A stretch of DNA of 64,000 nt, taken from assembly GCF_017377715.1 (NCBI RefSeq), contig NZ_JAFVMF010000018.1, forward strand, positions 25,964 through 89,963, given 5' to 3'. Shown here one piece after another: positions 46,277 to 55,413 of this stretch. Both the position numbers and the translations under genes were made by a program. The notes below the pieces were generated by a model. It ran no database searches. It saw nothing but the letters and a program-made list of their open reading frames with translations, and was not told where the DNA came from. The DNA is from Acetobacter sacchari. GTDB lineage: Bacteria > Pseudomonadota > Alphaproteobacteria > Acetobacterales > Acetobacteraceae. Positions within the stretch are counted from its first letter, which is position 1, and each line of letters opens with the position of its first letter.

Positions 46277-47668
46277 ATGACGCAAACCCGCATCGGATTC
46301 GTAAAACAAGCCCTCCTCCCCCAAGGATGGCGTTGCAACGTGCGGATCGCGACGGACGAAAGCGGGCGTTTTGTACATATCGCGCCTGACGCGACGCCCG
46401 ATGGCGTCGACTGGCGGGCGGATGTCGCGATTCCGTCGACGCCCAACCTGCATTCTCACGCGTTCCAGCGCGCCATGGCTGGCCTGACCGAGCGCCGTCA
46501 GAATCCGGCGGATACGTTCTGGACGTGGCGCATGTTGATGTATCGTCTGGCGCTGCGGATCAGCCCTGGCGACATGCGAACCATTGCGACACATCTGTAT
46601 ATCGAGATGCTTCGCGCCGGGTATACGCAGGTCGCTGAATTCCACTACCTGCACCACGCGCCCGACGGCGCGCCATACGCGAACCCTGCCGAGATGTCCG
46701 TCCAGTTGATCGCTGCGGCGCAGGATGCCGGGATCGGGCTGACGCTGCTTCCCACGCTATACGCCCGCTCCGGTTTCGGAGCGTCTGGGCTACAGAGCGA
46801 CCAGCGCCGTTTCGCGACCAGCGCGGAGACCATCATGGAGATTGCCGAACGGGCGGCAGACACGGTGGGAGACAGTCGTCTTACTGTCGGGCTCGGCCTG
46901 CATTCCCTGCGCGCCGTCGATATCGCTGACGCGGCACGCCTTACAGAACGGCATGTCCATAGCGGCCCGGTCCATATCCACGTCGCAGAGCAGACGCGTG
47001 AAGTGGACGAATGTCTCGCGTCGACAGGCGCGCGCCCGGTCTCCTACCTGCTCGACAACGCGCCTGTGGATGATCGGTGGTGCCTTGTCCATGCAACCCA
47101 TATGGACGCCGAGGAGACCGCGCGAGCCGCAGACAGTCGCGCCGTCGCCGGATTGTGCCCGATCACGGAAGCCAATCTGGGTGATGGATTTTTCCCGTTT
47201 CAGGATTACATCGCACGCAAGGGCGCGTGGGGCGTGGGGTCAGACAGCAACGTGCTGATCAGCCCAGGCGAAGAACTGCGCCTGCTCGAATACGGACAGA
47301 GACTCAGTCGGCGACAGCGCTGCCTCGGCCTGCCGGAAGGCGAGGTCGGTTCGACAGGCGCAGCACTCTATCGGGCGGCGGCGCAAGGCGGCGCGCAGGC
47401 CTGCGGGCTTCTCGCGGGCGGCGATACGCTCTGGGGAATCACAGTCGGCGCAAGAGCAGATCTCTGCACACTCGACGCTGCGCGGCTGTCGCTTCCCGGA
47501 CTGACGGGAGACGCGATCCTCGACGCCGCGATTTTCGCGGGAACGGCCTTACCGATCCGTGATGTCATGTGCGCTGGAGAGTGGCGGGTGTGTGACGGGC
47601 GCCACCCTCTGCAGGACGCTGCGCGGGAACGCTTTAACATGACCGCCGCCGCGTTGCTGGAAGAGTGA
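46277..47668 (+). CDS. hutF: Formimidoylglutamate deiminase
   Basis: A 463-residue amidohydrolase converting N-formimino-L-glutamate to N-formylglutamate and ammonia. Metal site PNLHSHAFQRAMAGL, DTFWTWRMLMYRLALR, EFHYLHH, HIHVAEQTREVDEC, LVHATHMD, and the last Asp in GVGSDSNVLISP. With HutG it forms the two-step formylglutamate route instead of the one-step formiminoglutamase. ATG 46277 fits family length. Confidence 0.94.
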   Translation: MTQTRIGFVKQALLPQGWRCNVRIATDESGRFVHIAPDATPDGVDWRADVAIPSTPNLHSHAFQRAMAGLTERRQNPADTFWTWRMLMYRLALRISPGDMRTIATHLYIEMLRAGYTQVAEFHYLHHAPDGAPYANPAEMSVQLIAAAQDAGIGLTLLPTLYARSGFGASGLQSDQRRFATSAETIMEIAERAADTVGDSRLTVGLGLHSLRAVDIADAARLTERHVHSGPVHIHVAEQTREVDECLASTGARPVSYLLDNAPVDDRWCLVHATHMDAEETARAADSRAVAGLCPITEANLGDGFFPFQDYIARKGAWGVGSDSNVLISPGEELRLLEYGQRLSRRQRCLGLPEGEVGSTGAALYRAAAQGGAQACGLLAGGDTLWGITVGARADLCTLDAARLSLPGLTGDAILDAAIFAGTALPIRDVMCAGEWRVCDGRHPLQDAARERFNMTAAALLEE

Positions 47669-47744
47669 CGCAAGGGGCCGCAGGTTTTACTCAAATTGAG
47701 AAAACAAATTTATACCCTCTGAAAGAATCGGGAGCAACAAGACC

Positions 47745-48545
47745 ATGCCTCCAGTCTTCACGCTGACGCCGGGCTCAAGCCCCGTTCTGGTCACCATCCC
47801 ACATGCGGGTACGGCCCTCGCGCCGGGCATGGAGGCCCGCATGACGGCGCGCGGACTGCGCCTTCCTGACACGGACTGGTACATGCCGGATCTCTACACC
47901 GGAGCAGCGTTGCGTGGGGTCGGCGTCCTTACCGCCCATTACTCGCGATATGTCGTCGATCTGAATCGCGGCGCCGATGATGCGGCGCTCTATCCTGGAC
48001 GACCGAGCACCGGCCTTGCGCCACATCTGACCTTCGACGGGACTCCGATCTATCTCGAAGGAGAGGCGCCCGGCGGGGAAGAAATCGCGCAACGAACGGG
48101 GGCTTACTGGCGCCCCTACCATGACGCCGTTACTGCGGAACTCAAACGGCTGAGAGCAAAACATGGGTGGGCGATCCTGTGGGACGCGCATTCGATCCGT
48201 TCGCAGGTTGAACGACTGTTCGAGGGCGTGCTGCCGGACCTGAACGTTGGCACCAATAGCGGCGCGTCCTGCGCAGCCTCCTTGTCGAATGCCGTGATGG
48301 AGCAGGTCGGAATGTCGCCCGATTACACGCATGTTCTGAACGGGCGGTTTCGTGGAGGCTACACAACGCGTCATTACGGCACGCCAGGGACGGGCGTGCA
48401 TGCTGTCCAGCTGGAAATCGCGCAATCGATCTATCTGGCCAGTGAGGATGACCCATGGCCTGCGGATGCGACGAAAAGCGCGCGTCTGCGGGACGCTATC
48501 AACGGGCTGCTCGACACATTGCTCTCATGGACGCCAGAGGGATAA
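47745..48545 (+). CDS. hutG: N-formylglutamate deformylase
   Basis: A 266-residue metal hydrolase releasing formate and glutamate, the last step of the pathway. VLVTIPHAGTALAPGM, RYVVDLNRGADDAALYPGR, WRPYHDAVTAELKRL, WDAHSIRSQV and GGYTTRHYGTPGTGVHAVQLE are the family motifs. It starts 76 bp after hutF. HutH and HutU are not in the window. Confidence 0.94.
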   Translation: MPPVFTLTPGSSPVLVTIPHAGTALAPGMEARMTARGLRLPDTDWYMPDLYTGAALRGVGVLTAHYSRYVVDLNRGADDAALYPGRPSTGLAPHLTFDGTPIYLEGEAPGGEEIAQRTGAYWRPYHDAVTAELKRLRAKHGWAILWDAHSIRSQVERLFEGVLPDLNVGTNSGASCAASLSNAVMEQVGMSPDYTHVLNGRFRGGYTTRHYGTPGTGVHAVQLEIAQSIYLASEDDPWPADATKSARLRDAINGLLDTLLSWTPEG

Positions 48546-48907
48546 GCCTCGCGCGGCGCTGGGGACCCGTTCGTCCGGATGATCGGTCACAATGTCTCGG
48601 GGCCGTCCAGCGCTATGAAGTCAACACGAAGAGGTGTTGGGGGGGAGGTTTGAGGGGCTGACCGCCCCTGGCACGTTGCAAGCAGACGGCTTCGCGCTCC
48701 TAACCGGCTGTAGGAGCAACTTTCCTGCATTCAGGACACCGGACGCAAATGGAGTGCGCCCGACGTTACCGTCCGAACCATAGCCGTATCGCTGGCGTAG
48801 CAGCGTCGCCAAAGAGCGGCGGCTCAATTGAAACCACCACCACGCCAGTCTGGAAGCATCCTGACAAAATATCGGCTTTAGTGAGCGTGGGTCGACAACG
48901 CTTACAA
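48546..48907. other. Intergenic, no gene seen
   Basis: About 360 bp between convergent hutG and the LysE gene. A G-rich stretch occurs near 48630-48660. No clear terminator or open frame of interest. Confidence 0.35.
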
Positions 48908-49534
48908 TCAGGAGACTCGCGAAGTCGCCAGCTTGAGCCCAAAGGCGATGAATACCAGACCCGTAATGCGATCAAGCGCCCGGACAGCCTCAGGTTGGCG
49001 CAGAAAGCGACCAAGCGGCGCAGTGGCGGTGATCAGGGCCGCAAACCAGGCGAGCGTTATGGCGACGTGGATGCAAGCCAGAAAGAATATGTATCCCGCC
49101 ACCGGCGCGCCAGCTGGCACGAACTGCGGCAGGAGCGTGACATAGAATACACCCACCTTGGGATTGAGCAGATTGGTCAGGAAACCACGCCAGAACGCGC
49201 CAGATCCGCCCGGCGCCGGAGACTGATCTTCTGTCCGCAAGGCTGCCCTCGGTTTCAACAAGAGCTTACCGCCAAGCCAAATAAGGTAGGCCGCTCCGGC
49301 GATTTTCACCATCGTGTAGGCCAGATAGGAAGCGCGCAGCAATGTGCCAAGCCCGAGAGCCACTGCCGCACCCCACATCACACACCCAAGCGCAATGCCG
49401 ATCGCGGCAAGAATCGCTGGACGTCGTCCATCGACAGTCGCCGAACGCAACACCATCGCCGTGTCCACACCCGGCGTGAGGCTCAGGATGGACGCCGCCA
49501 GAACGAAGGCTAAAAGAAGAGAGAAATCGATCAT
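48908..49534 (-). CDS. LysE-family amino acid exporter
   Basis: A 208-residue membrane protein with about six hydrophobic helices. The LysE/RhtB start is FSLLLAFVLAASILSLTPGVDTAMVLRSA, followed by GIALGCVMWGAAVALGLGTLL, YLIWLGGKLLL, and FWRGFLTNLLNPKVGVFYVTLLPQF. Exports amino acids such as threonine, lysine or homoserine lactone. It stands alone. Confidence 0.92.
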   Translation of the reverse strand: MIDFSLLLAFVLAASILSLTPGVDTAMVLRSATVDGRRPAILAAIGIALGCVMWGAAVALGLGTLLRASYLAYTMVKIAGAAYLIWLGGKLLLKPRAALRTEDQSPAPGGSGAFWRGFLTNLLNPKVGVFYVTLLPQFVPAGAPVAGYIFFLACIHVAITLAWFAALITATAPLGRFLRQPEAVRALDRITGLVFIAFGLKLATSRVS

Positions 49535-50002
49535 GCCGTTTTCCTACCACATCGATCAGGGACCTACACGACTTCCCGCCTGAAGTTCGCCAGAGCGCGC
49601 TTTGAAATCACGCACTCCCCTTAATCTCCGGGGCGGCGATCATTGCTACATGCCGCACCATCCGCAGACAGGCTGATATCTTTGCTCCAAACGAAAAACG
49701 AACGCCGCGAAGACGGAGAAACACCAACTGACAGTCGTCTACATGGCGGTCGCCCAGCATTGCGATCTGCATTCGCCATAGTGGACAGCAGGCATTTATT
49801 CACATCCAGGCGCCGCTTGGGATTACTCTCCCGTGCGTCGTCGGTATGCCTTTGATCGTCCGGATGATGACGCTGGTCACGAACTGACCGTGAGTCGTTT
49901 TTGTCCGTGACAGCGAGATGTCACACTGCCTTTCCGAAATAACACTCCGCCACAGATTACGTAATTAAAATTTCATCAGAAAATTTATAAAAAATCGTAC
50001 GA
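49535..50002. other. Intergenic, no gene seen
   Basis: About 470 bp between the start of the LysE gene and the end of the nitrate operon. AT-rich from 49960 to 50030, which could hold termination signals for nasS. No gene recognised. Confidence 0.4.
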
Positions 50003-50908
50003 TTATTTTTGTTTTTCAAAAAAATTCAATCCAGAGAGTTCAACGGAATTCACCCATTTAAGAGAAATCATTTCATCCAACATCAATTCGAGCGCCATCG
50101 CATTCTCACCACCGAAAACCATACTATCCTTATTGCTCGCACCCGGCAGAATTTCGCGTGTCGCGCCCGCAGGAAGAGCAAGACCACCTTCCTTGATTGG
50201 CGCTGAAAGAAGGCGCAGAAGCGTTTCTCGATTCTCAATCCCGTTGCAGAAAGTAATGGCATCGCGAAGAGCATTAACAAGTAATTCAGAGGCCGACGGG
50301 TTCGTCACGCTCCATGATCGAGTCGTCACAAGAGTTTTTTCGACATGCCCCGGCCAGATTGAGGATGATCCGGCGACAATCCCGCCAATACCTTCATGTT
50401 CAGCGGCAGCGCCCCAAGGCGGTCCGGCGCAGAATCCATCGATGCCGCCGTCCCGCAACGCGTCCAGCATAGTATCGGGCGGCATAGCAACGATTTGTGC
50501 AAAGCTGTCAGGCGTCTCGGACTTCGTCGCCAAATAGCGACGCAGAAGAAGAAAATGGGTCGAGTACGGATGCACGACCGCAAGCCTGGGGGGCGTCCCG
50601 CCCGGCTCCGCCTCCATAATGCTCTTGCGCAAAACGATGGTATTTCCACCCTTCGACAAGACCATGAGAGGGTTTAGTGCGACAGGTCTTCCGCGTCGTC
50701 CCAATGCGGTCATGATCGCAAGCGGCGGGAAAACGACGGCTGCGTCCAGACGGTTCCAGGCAAGACCGTCGGCGATATTCGACCAGGATGGTTCAACCCT
50801 GATAGAGACATCGAGCCCGTTGCGGCGGAAATACCCGAGATGCTCAGCCACGAGGACGGGCGCGCTGTCGGCGAGACGGAGCAGGCCTATGCGAATGGAT
50901 GCGGTCAT
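50003..50908 (-). CDS. nasS: Nitrate-sensing periplasmic-binding-like protein NasS
   Basis: A 301-residue protein of the NrtA/CmpA substrate-binding family but with no signal peptide, as expected of the cytoplasmic nitrate sensor NasS. IRIGLLRLADSAPVLVAEHLGYF, FCAGPPWGAAAEHEG and LRLLSAPIKEGG are characteristic. Without nitrate NasS holds NasT inactive; with nitrate it releases it. Its ATG overlaps the NasT stop (ATGA), and it is the last gene of the operon. Confidence 0.88.
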   Translation of the reverse strand: MTASIRIGLLRLADSAPVLVAEHLGYFRRNGLDVSIRVEPSWSNIADGLAWNRLDAAVVFPPLAIMTALGRRGRPVALNPLMVLSKGGNTIVLRKSIMEAEPGGTPPRLAVVHPYSTHFLLLRRYLATKSETPDSFAQIVAMPPDTMLDALRDGGIDGFCAGPPWGAAAEHEGIGGIVAGSSSIWPGHVEKTLVTTRSWSVTNPSASELLVNALRDAITFCNGIENRETLLRLLSAPIKEGGLALPAGATREILPGASNKDSMVFGGENAMALELMLDEMISLKWVNSVELSGLNFFEKQK

Positions 50909-51498
50909 TTTTTACTGGTGTCCTCGGCGGCGGGCGCCTGCGCGTCGAGGTAACTTGCGCAGACGTCAACAATCTTACGGGCTTCACGCATCGCCTGCCG
51001 TCGAAACCAGCGGTATGCCTCGGCTTCGCCGCAACGCTCGTTTTTCATGAAAAGCTTTTTGGCGCGATCAACCAGATCACGTTCGGAAAGCGTTTTCTGC
51101 GCCGTATCGAGCGCGCGCTGTGTGCGCCGAAAGCGCGCGTAAAGTGAAATCGCCGCTCGAAGCAGCGGCTTGACGTCGCGGGGTGGCGTATCGATGACAT
51201 TATAGGAGCATACGCCAGCTTCGAAGGCGTCTTCCATCAGATGCTCATCGTCCTCATCGACGAACAGCGCCACTGGCCGTTCCATGTCAGATCCGGACAG
51301 AGCGCGCACGCCGTCGAGTGCATCGCGGTCAGGCCGCGCCAGATCGACGAGCACGATATCGGGCTGAAATTCCCGCACGGCGTCGATCAGCGCCGTACCT
51401 GCGCTCAGACGGATGAGGGTGAGCGAGGCATCGGCCGCGAGCAGATCGGAGAGCGCATTAACGCGTCGGGAGTTTTCATCGGCAAGAAGCACGCGCAC
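50905..51498 (-). CDS. nasT: ANTAR antiterminator NasT
   Basis: A 197-residue response-regulator-like protein. A receiver-type domain at 1-120 (VLLADENS, IVLVDLARPD with Asp52) is followed by a coiled segment and an ANTAR RNA-binding domain at about 130-184 (LSERDLVDRAKKLFM, AYRWFRRQAMREARKIVDV). NasT prevents transcription termination in the leader of nitrate assimilation operons. It starts 3 bp after the nasA fusion gene and is coupled to nasS. The short polar tail is unremarkable. Confidence 0.92.
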   Translation of the reverse strand: MRVLLADENSRRVNALSDLLAADASLTLIRLSAGTALIDAVREFQPDIVLVDLARPDRDALDGVRALSGSDMERPVALFVDEDDEHLMEDAFEAGVCSYNVIDTPPRDVKPLLRAAISLYARFRRTQRALDTAQKTLSERDLVDRAKKLFMKNERCGEAEAYRWFRRQAMREARKIVDVCASYLDAQAPAAEDTSKK

Positions 51499-51501
51499 GG
51501 C

Positions 51502-54500
51502 TCAGTAAACGTCCCGGCGGTAACGCCCTGCGCGCGTCAGGTCCGAGACGAACGCATCCGCCATGCCCGTGCTCATGTCGCCGTGGCGCGCTACAAGACG
51601 GCGCAAGGCTGCATCCACATCGCGCGCCATGCGAGCGGCGTCGCCGCAGACGTAGATGTGAGCTCCGGCAGTGAGCCAGGACCAGAGTTCGGCGCCATGT
51701 TCCTCCATGCGATCCTGAACGTAGATGCGTGCATCCTGATCGCGCGAGAACGCCGTGTCGAGACGGGTCAACGTTCCTGCAACCAGAAATGACTTGAGCT
51801 CCTCCTCGAAATAAAAGGTGCTGGCTGCATGCCGCTCCCCGAAAAACAGCCACGCGCGGCCCGACGCCTGAGTCGCTGCGCGTTCCTGCAGAAAGCCGCG
51901 AAAAGGTGCGATTCCGGTGCCTGGTCCGATCATGATGATCGGCGTCGCGCCGTCTGCGGGCAGCCTGAAATGCGCATTCGACTGAACGAAGACATTCGCG
52001 GGCGCCCCCAACGCCAGATCGGCGAGCCATGGCGAGCAGAGGCCGCGATACGGCGTGTGGCTTACGCCGACCGTCAGATGGACCTCCGCTGTATGACGGC
52101 GCTGTGAGGACGCTATGGAATAGAGGCGCGGCTGAATCTTGCGAAACAACTGCGAGATCTCATCCGGACTTGCCGAAAGCCGTACGTTCGCCAGCATTTC
52201 CGGCAAATACCCTTCTGCCGTTCCAAGGCGTTCGAGCATAGCTGGCGCCGGACGCCCCAGATCGAAATGGCGGATCAATGCATCGCGAAGTGAAACAATC
52301 CCGTGGTGCTTCAATGTGACCGGCGTCTTCGAAGGCAGGCCGATAGCGGATAACGCCGCGTCCACTGCTTCGGCATGATTGAGCGGCCATATGCCAAGCG
52401 CATCTCCCGGTTCGTAACGCAGGCCGCTGGATGTCAGGTCGAAACCGATCAAACGAGTTTCCCGCCCGGAGCACTCCGACGTCAGACGGTCATTACGGCA
52501 GAGAACGGCGACGACAGAGGCGTCCCTTCGCGACGTCTTCGCCTTTGGAGGCGCCTGAACCGCACTCGATGTCGTTGGGGCCAGAGCCGCGAGCAGGCGG
52601 GGTCGCCAGTCGGCCACCGCATCCTCATAATCTGGTTCGCATTCCTGCCGGGCGACAAGAACTCTGCTGCCAAGCTCTACAAGCTTTTCGTCCAGTGCGC
52701 GACCGAAACCGCAAAAGCGCCCGTAGGTGGAGTCACCCAGCGCAAGCACGGCGTGCGAAGTGCTGTCCAGCGGCTCGTTGCGCGCGTGCAACCCGTTCCA
52801 GAACGCGATTGCGCAGTCCGGAGGGTCTCCATCTCCGAATGTCGACGTTACGAAAACGACCGGCCCGTTTGGCAGCCTGTCCGCCGAGACTGTATCCAGG
52901 CACGCTATGGAAACGCGCCGCCCCGCGTCCTTCAACCCCTGGGCGACTTCTGTGGCCGCTGTCTCGGCGCGGCCGGTCTGGGAGGCCCAGAACACCGTGA
53001 TGTCGTAGCCAGAGTCGTCTTCCGGCGCCGGGTCTACGATTTGCAGACTGCTTCTTGCCCGCGAATAGAGACCGGACAACAGACCGTCGACCCGAAGTCG
53101 TTCAGCGGTCGTCAGCGGCGCATGATCCGGCACCACAGGGAGTTGACCGTCGGGTGGCGAAAGGCGCAGGCCCTCAAGGAAGCCCGACAGCCAGTTGGCC
53201 GCAGGGGCGGACAGGTAAGACGTCGAGTGAGGCGCAAGGCCCAAATGCGCGGCGATCCGGTCCGGGATGGCGTCGGCAGGCATGAGTTGGGCCTCCTCTT
53301 GCGGCGGCGCGACCCGGGCGATGGCGACCGCGCATAATTTGAAGCCGGGCTGCAGCGAAACGGGATCGACCGCATCGGGCGTCAGAGCGTTGACGGCAAG
53401 GTCATCGCCAAAGCGGTCGTTCCAGTGGAAAGGCGCAAAGCAGACGCCCGGGCCAACACGGTCCGTGATCCGGGCGGGCAGTACGGCGCGCCCACGGCGC
53501 GAGCGTATCTCGACGAGGTCCTCAGGTTTGATCTTATGTCGCCGGGCGTCATGCGGCGACAATTCGACGAACGGGCCCGCGTTCAGCTTGTTCAGGCTCT
53601 CCACACGGCCGGTTTTGGTCAAGGTGTGCCATTGGTGCTGCAGACGCCCCGTACCGAGCACGAGAGGGAAGTCATCGTCGGGTCGTTCGCCGGCGCCAAG
53701 ATACGGGCGAGCAAGGAATTGCGCACGGCCATCCGGAAATGGGAAGCTCGGTCCGGGAAGATAACGGATTGGATGACGGGTCTCTGAATCCCCGGGCCCA
53801 CACGGCCACTGCACCGGCCCCAGACGAAGGCGCTCGTGGCTTATTCCCGATATGTCGTAATCCGTTCTCGGGTTCGCGAACTGACTTGCCTCTGCGAAAA
53901 CCTCGGCCGCAGAGACGTACGAAAATCCGTCAGCAAACCCCATGGCCCGTCCGACACGCGCGATCAGCTCCCAGTCCGCGAGGGCGTCTCCCGGAGGCGC
54001 GACCGCCTGACGCGTCAGTGTCATGGTCCGATCGGAATTGACCTGAACGCCGTCAGCTTCGGCCCAAAGCGCCGCAGGAAGCAGAATATCAGCATGGCGG
54101 CCTGTTTCGGAATCCGCGTAGGCATCCTGCATGATGACGCAATCCGCCGCCTGCAGCGCCTCTACGACGTTGGCGCGCCGGGCGACGGTCGCAACGGGAT
54201 TGGTGCAGATTATCCAGCAGGCGCGAATATCCTGCCGCCGCATCGCGTCGAACATCCCGATAGCGCCAATGCCCTCTTCCGCACGGATAGTTCCTGGCGG
54301 GAGGCGCCACAATTGTTCGGCCAGCGCGCGATCTTCCGCCACCAGCGCAGAACGCTGCCCCGGCAGGCCCGGCCCCATGTAGCCCATTTCGCGCCCGCCC
54401 ATGGCGTTGGGCTGGCCGGTCAGGGAAAATGGGCCTGAGCCGGGCCGACAGATAGCGCCCGTCGCAAGATGCAGGTTGCAGATGGCGTTGGTGTTCCATG

Positions 54501-55410
54501 CGCCCGTGACACTCTGGTTGAGCCCCATCGTCCACAGGCTCATCCAGTCGCCCGCATCCGCAATCCATCGAGCAACCTGCTCGATCTTGTCCGACTCGAT
54601 CCCGGTGATGGCGGCGCAGCGCTCGAGCGTGTAGTCCGCCAGAAATACAGGCATCTCGTCCCAGCCCGTCGTATGCGCCGCGATGAACGCTGTATCGATT
54701 GCTGACCATGCGACCAGCAGATGCAGGATGCCGTTCAGCAGCGCGAGATCCGTACCGGGACGGATCTGCAGGAAAATGTCGGCCTTGTCGGCGGTCGCCG
54801 TGCGCCGGGGGTCGACCACAATCAACTTCGCTCCGGCCCGCTTTCGATCAAGCAACCGCAGAAAAAGGATCGGATGACAATCGGCCATGTTCGCACCGAT
54901 GACGAAAAACAGATCGGTCTGATCGAAATCCTCGTACGACCCGGGAGGCGCATCGGCGCCGAGCGAGAGTTTATAACCGGCCCCCGCCGCCGCCATGCAC
55001 AGGCGCGAGTTGGATTCGATATGCTGTGTACGGATATAGCCCTTGGCGAGTTTGTTCGCGAGATATTGCGCTTCCATCGACATCTGGCCGGACACGTAAA
55101 GCCCGATGGCGTCAGGGCCGTGCGCATCGAGGATGGCGCGCAATCGACGGGCGGTTTCATTAATCGCGTCGTCGATTGCTGTGGCGACCGGCTGCGCAGT
55201 ACGATCTCGTCTGATCTGTGCGCGATCAAGCCGCGCCGACGACGTGATCGGTCGGTCGCAGGAACTTCCTTTCGTGCACAGGCGCCCGCCATTGGCCGGA
55301 TGCTCCGGATCGCCACGCAATTTGACAATCCGTCCCCCCTCGACCTCAAAAACAATGCCGCAGCCGACACCGCAATAAGGACAGGCTGAACGGATATCCT
55401 GACGCGTCAT
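51502..55410 (-). CDS. nasA: Assimilatory nitrate reductase fused to diflavin (CysJ-like) reductase
   Basis: A single 1302-residue chain. Residues 1-700 form NasA: a [4Fe-4S] motif with Cys10, 13, 17 and 45, the molybdenum-ligand Cys138 in NSRLCMAAA, and MGD-binding motifs. Residues 803-945 are a flavodoxin domain (VFWASQTGRAETAATE, VFVTSTFGDGDPPD, LALGDSTYGRFCGFG). Residues 965-1302 are an FAD/NAD(P)H module like CysJ (RLYSIAS at 1095, GPGTGIAPFRGFLQER at 1162, ending GRYRRDVY). Electrons thus go NAD(P)H-FAD-FMN-FeS-Mo in one protein and no separate NasC is needed. Annotations of this fusion exist in other alphaproteobacteria. Confidence 0.93.
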   Translation of the reverse strand: MTRQDIRSACPYCGVGCGIVFEVEGGRIVKLRGDPEHPANGGRLCTKGSSCDRPITSSARLDRAQIRRDRTAQPVATAIDDAINETARRLRAILDAHGPDAIGLYVSGQMSMEAQYLANKLAKGYIRTQHIESNSRLCMAAAGAGYKLSLGADAPPGSYEDFDQTDLFFVIGANMADCHPILFLRLLDRKRAGAKLIVVDPRRTATADKADIFLQIRPGTDLALLNGILHLLVAWSAIDTAFIAAHTTGWDEMPVFLADYTLERCAAITGIESDKIEQVARWIADAGDWMSLWTMGLNQSVTGAWNTNAICNLHLATGAICRPGSGPFSLTGQPNAMGGREMGYMGPGLPGQRSALVAEDRALAEQLWRLPPGTIRAEEGIGAIGMFDAMRRQDIRACWIICTNPVATVARRANVVEALQAADCVIMQDAYADSETGRHADILLPAALWAEADGVQVNSDRTMTLTRQAVAPPGDALADWELIARVGRAMGFADGFSYVSAAEVFAEASQFANPRTDYDISGISHERLRLGPVQWPCGPGDSETRHPIRYLPGPSFPFPDGRAQFLARPYLGAGERPDDDFPLVLGTGRLQHQWHTLTKTGRVESLNKLNAGPFVELSPHDARRHKIKPEDLVEIRSRRGRAVLPARITDRVGPGVCFAPFHWNDRFGDDLAVNALTPDAVDPVSLQPGFKLCAVAIARVAPPQEEAQLMPADAIPDRIAAHLGLAPHSTSYLSAPAANWLSGFLEGLRLSPPDGQLPVVPDHAPLTTAERLRVDGLLSGLYSRARSSLQIVDPAPEDDSGYDITVFWASQTGRAETAATEVAQGLKDAGRRVSIACLDTVSADRLPNGPVVFVTSTFGDGDPPDCAIAFWNGLHARNEPLDSTSHAVLALGDSTYGRFCGFGRALDEKLVELGSRVLVARQECEPDYEDAVADWRPRLLAALAPTTSSAVQAPPKAKTSRRDASVVAVLCRNDRLTSECSGRETRLIGFDLTSSGLRYEPGDALGIWPLNHAEAVDAALSAIGLPSKTPVTLKHHGIVSLRDALIRHFDLGRPAPAMLERLGTAEGYLPEMLANVRLSASPDEISQLFRKIQPRLYSIASSQRRHTAEVHLTVGVSHTPYRGLCSPWLADLALGAPANVFVQSNAHFRLPADGATPIIMIGPGTGIAPFRGFLQERAATQASGRAWLFFGERHAASTFYFEEELKSFLVAGTLTRLDTAFSRDQDARIYVQDRMEEHGAELWSWLTAGAHIYVCGDAARMARDVDAALRRLVARHGDMSTGMADAFVSDLTRAGRYRRDVY

Positions 55411-55413
55411 CGG

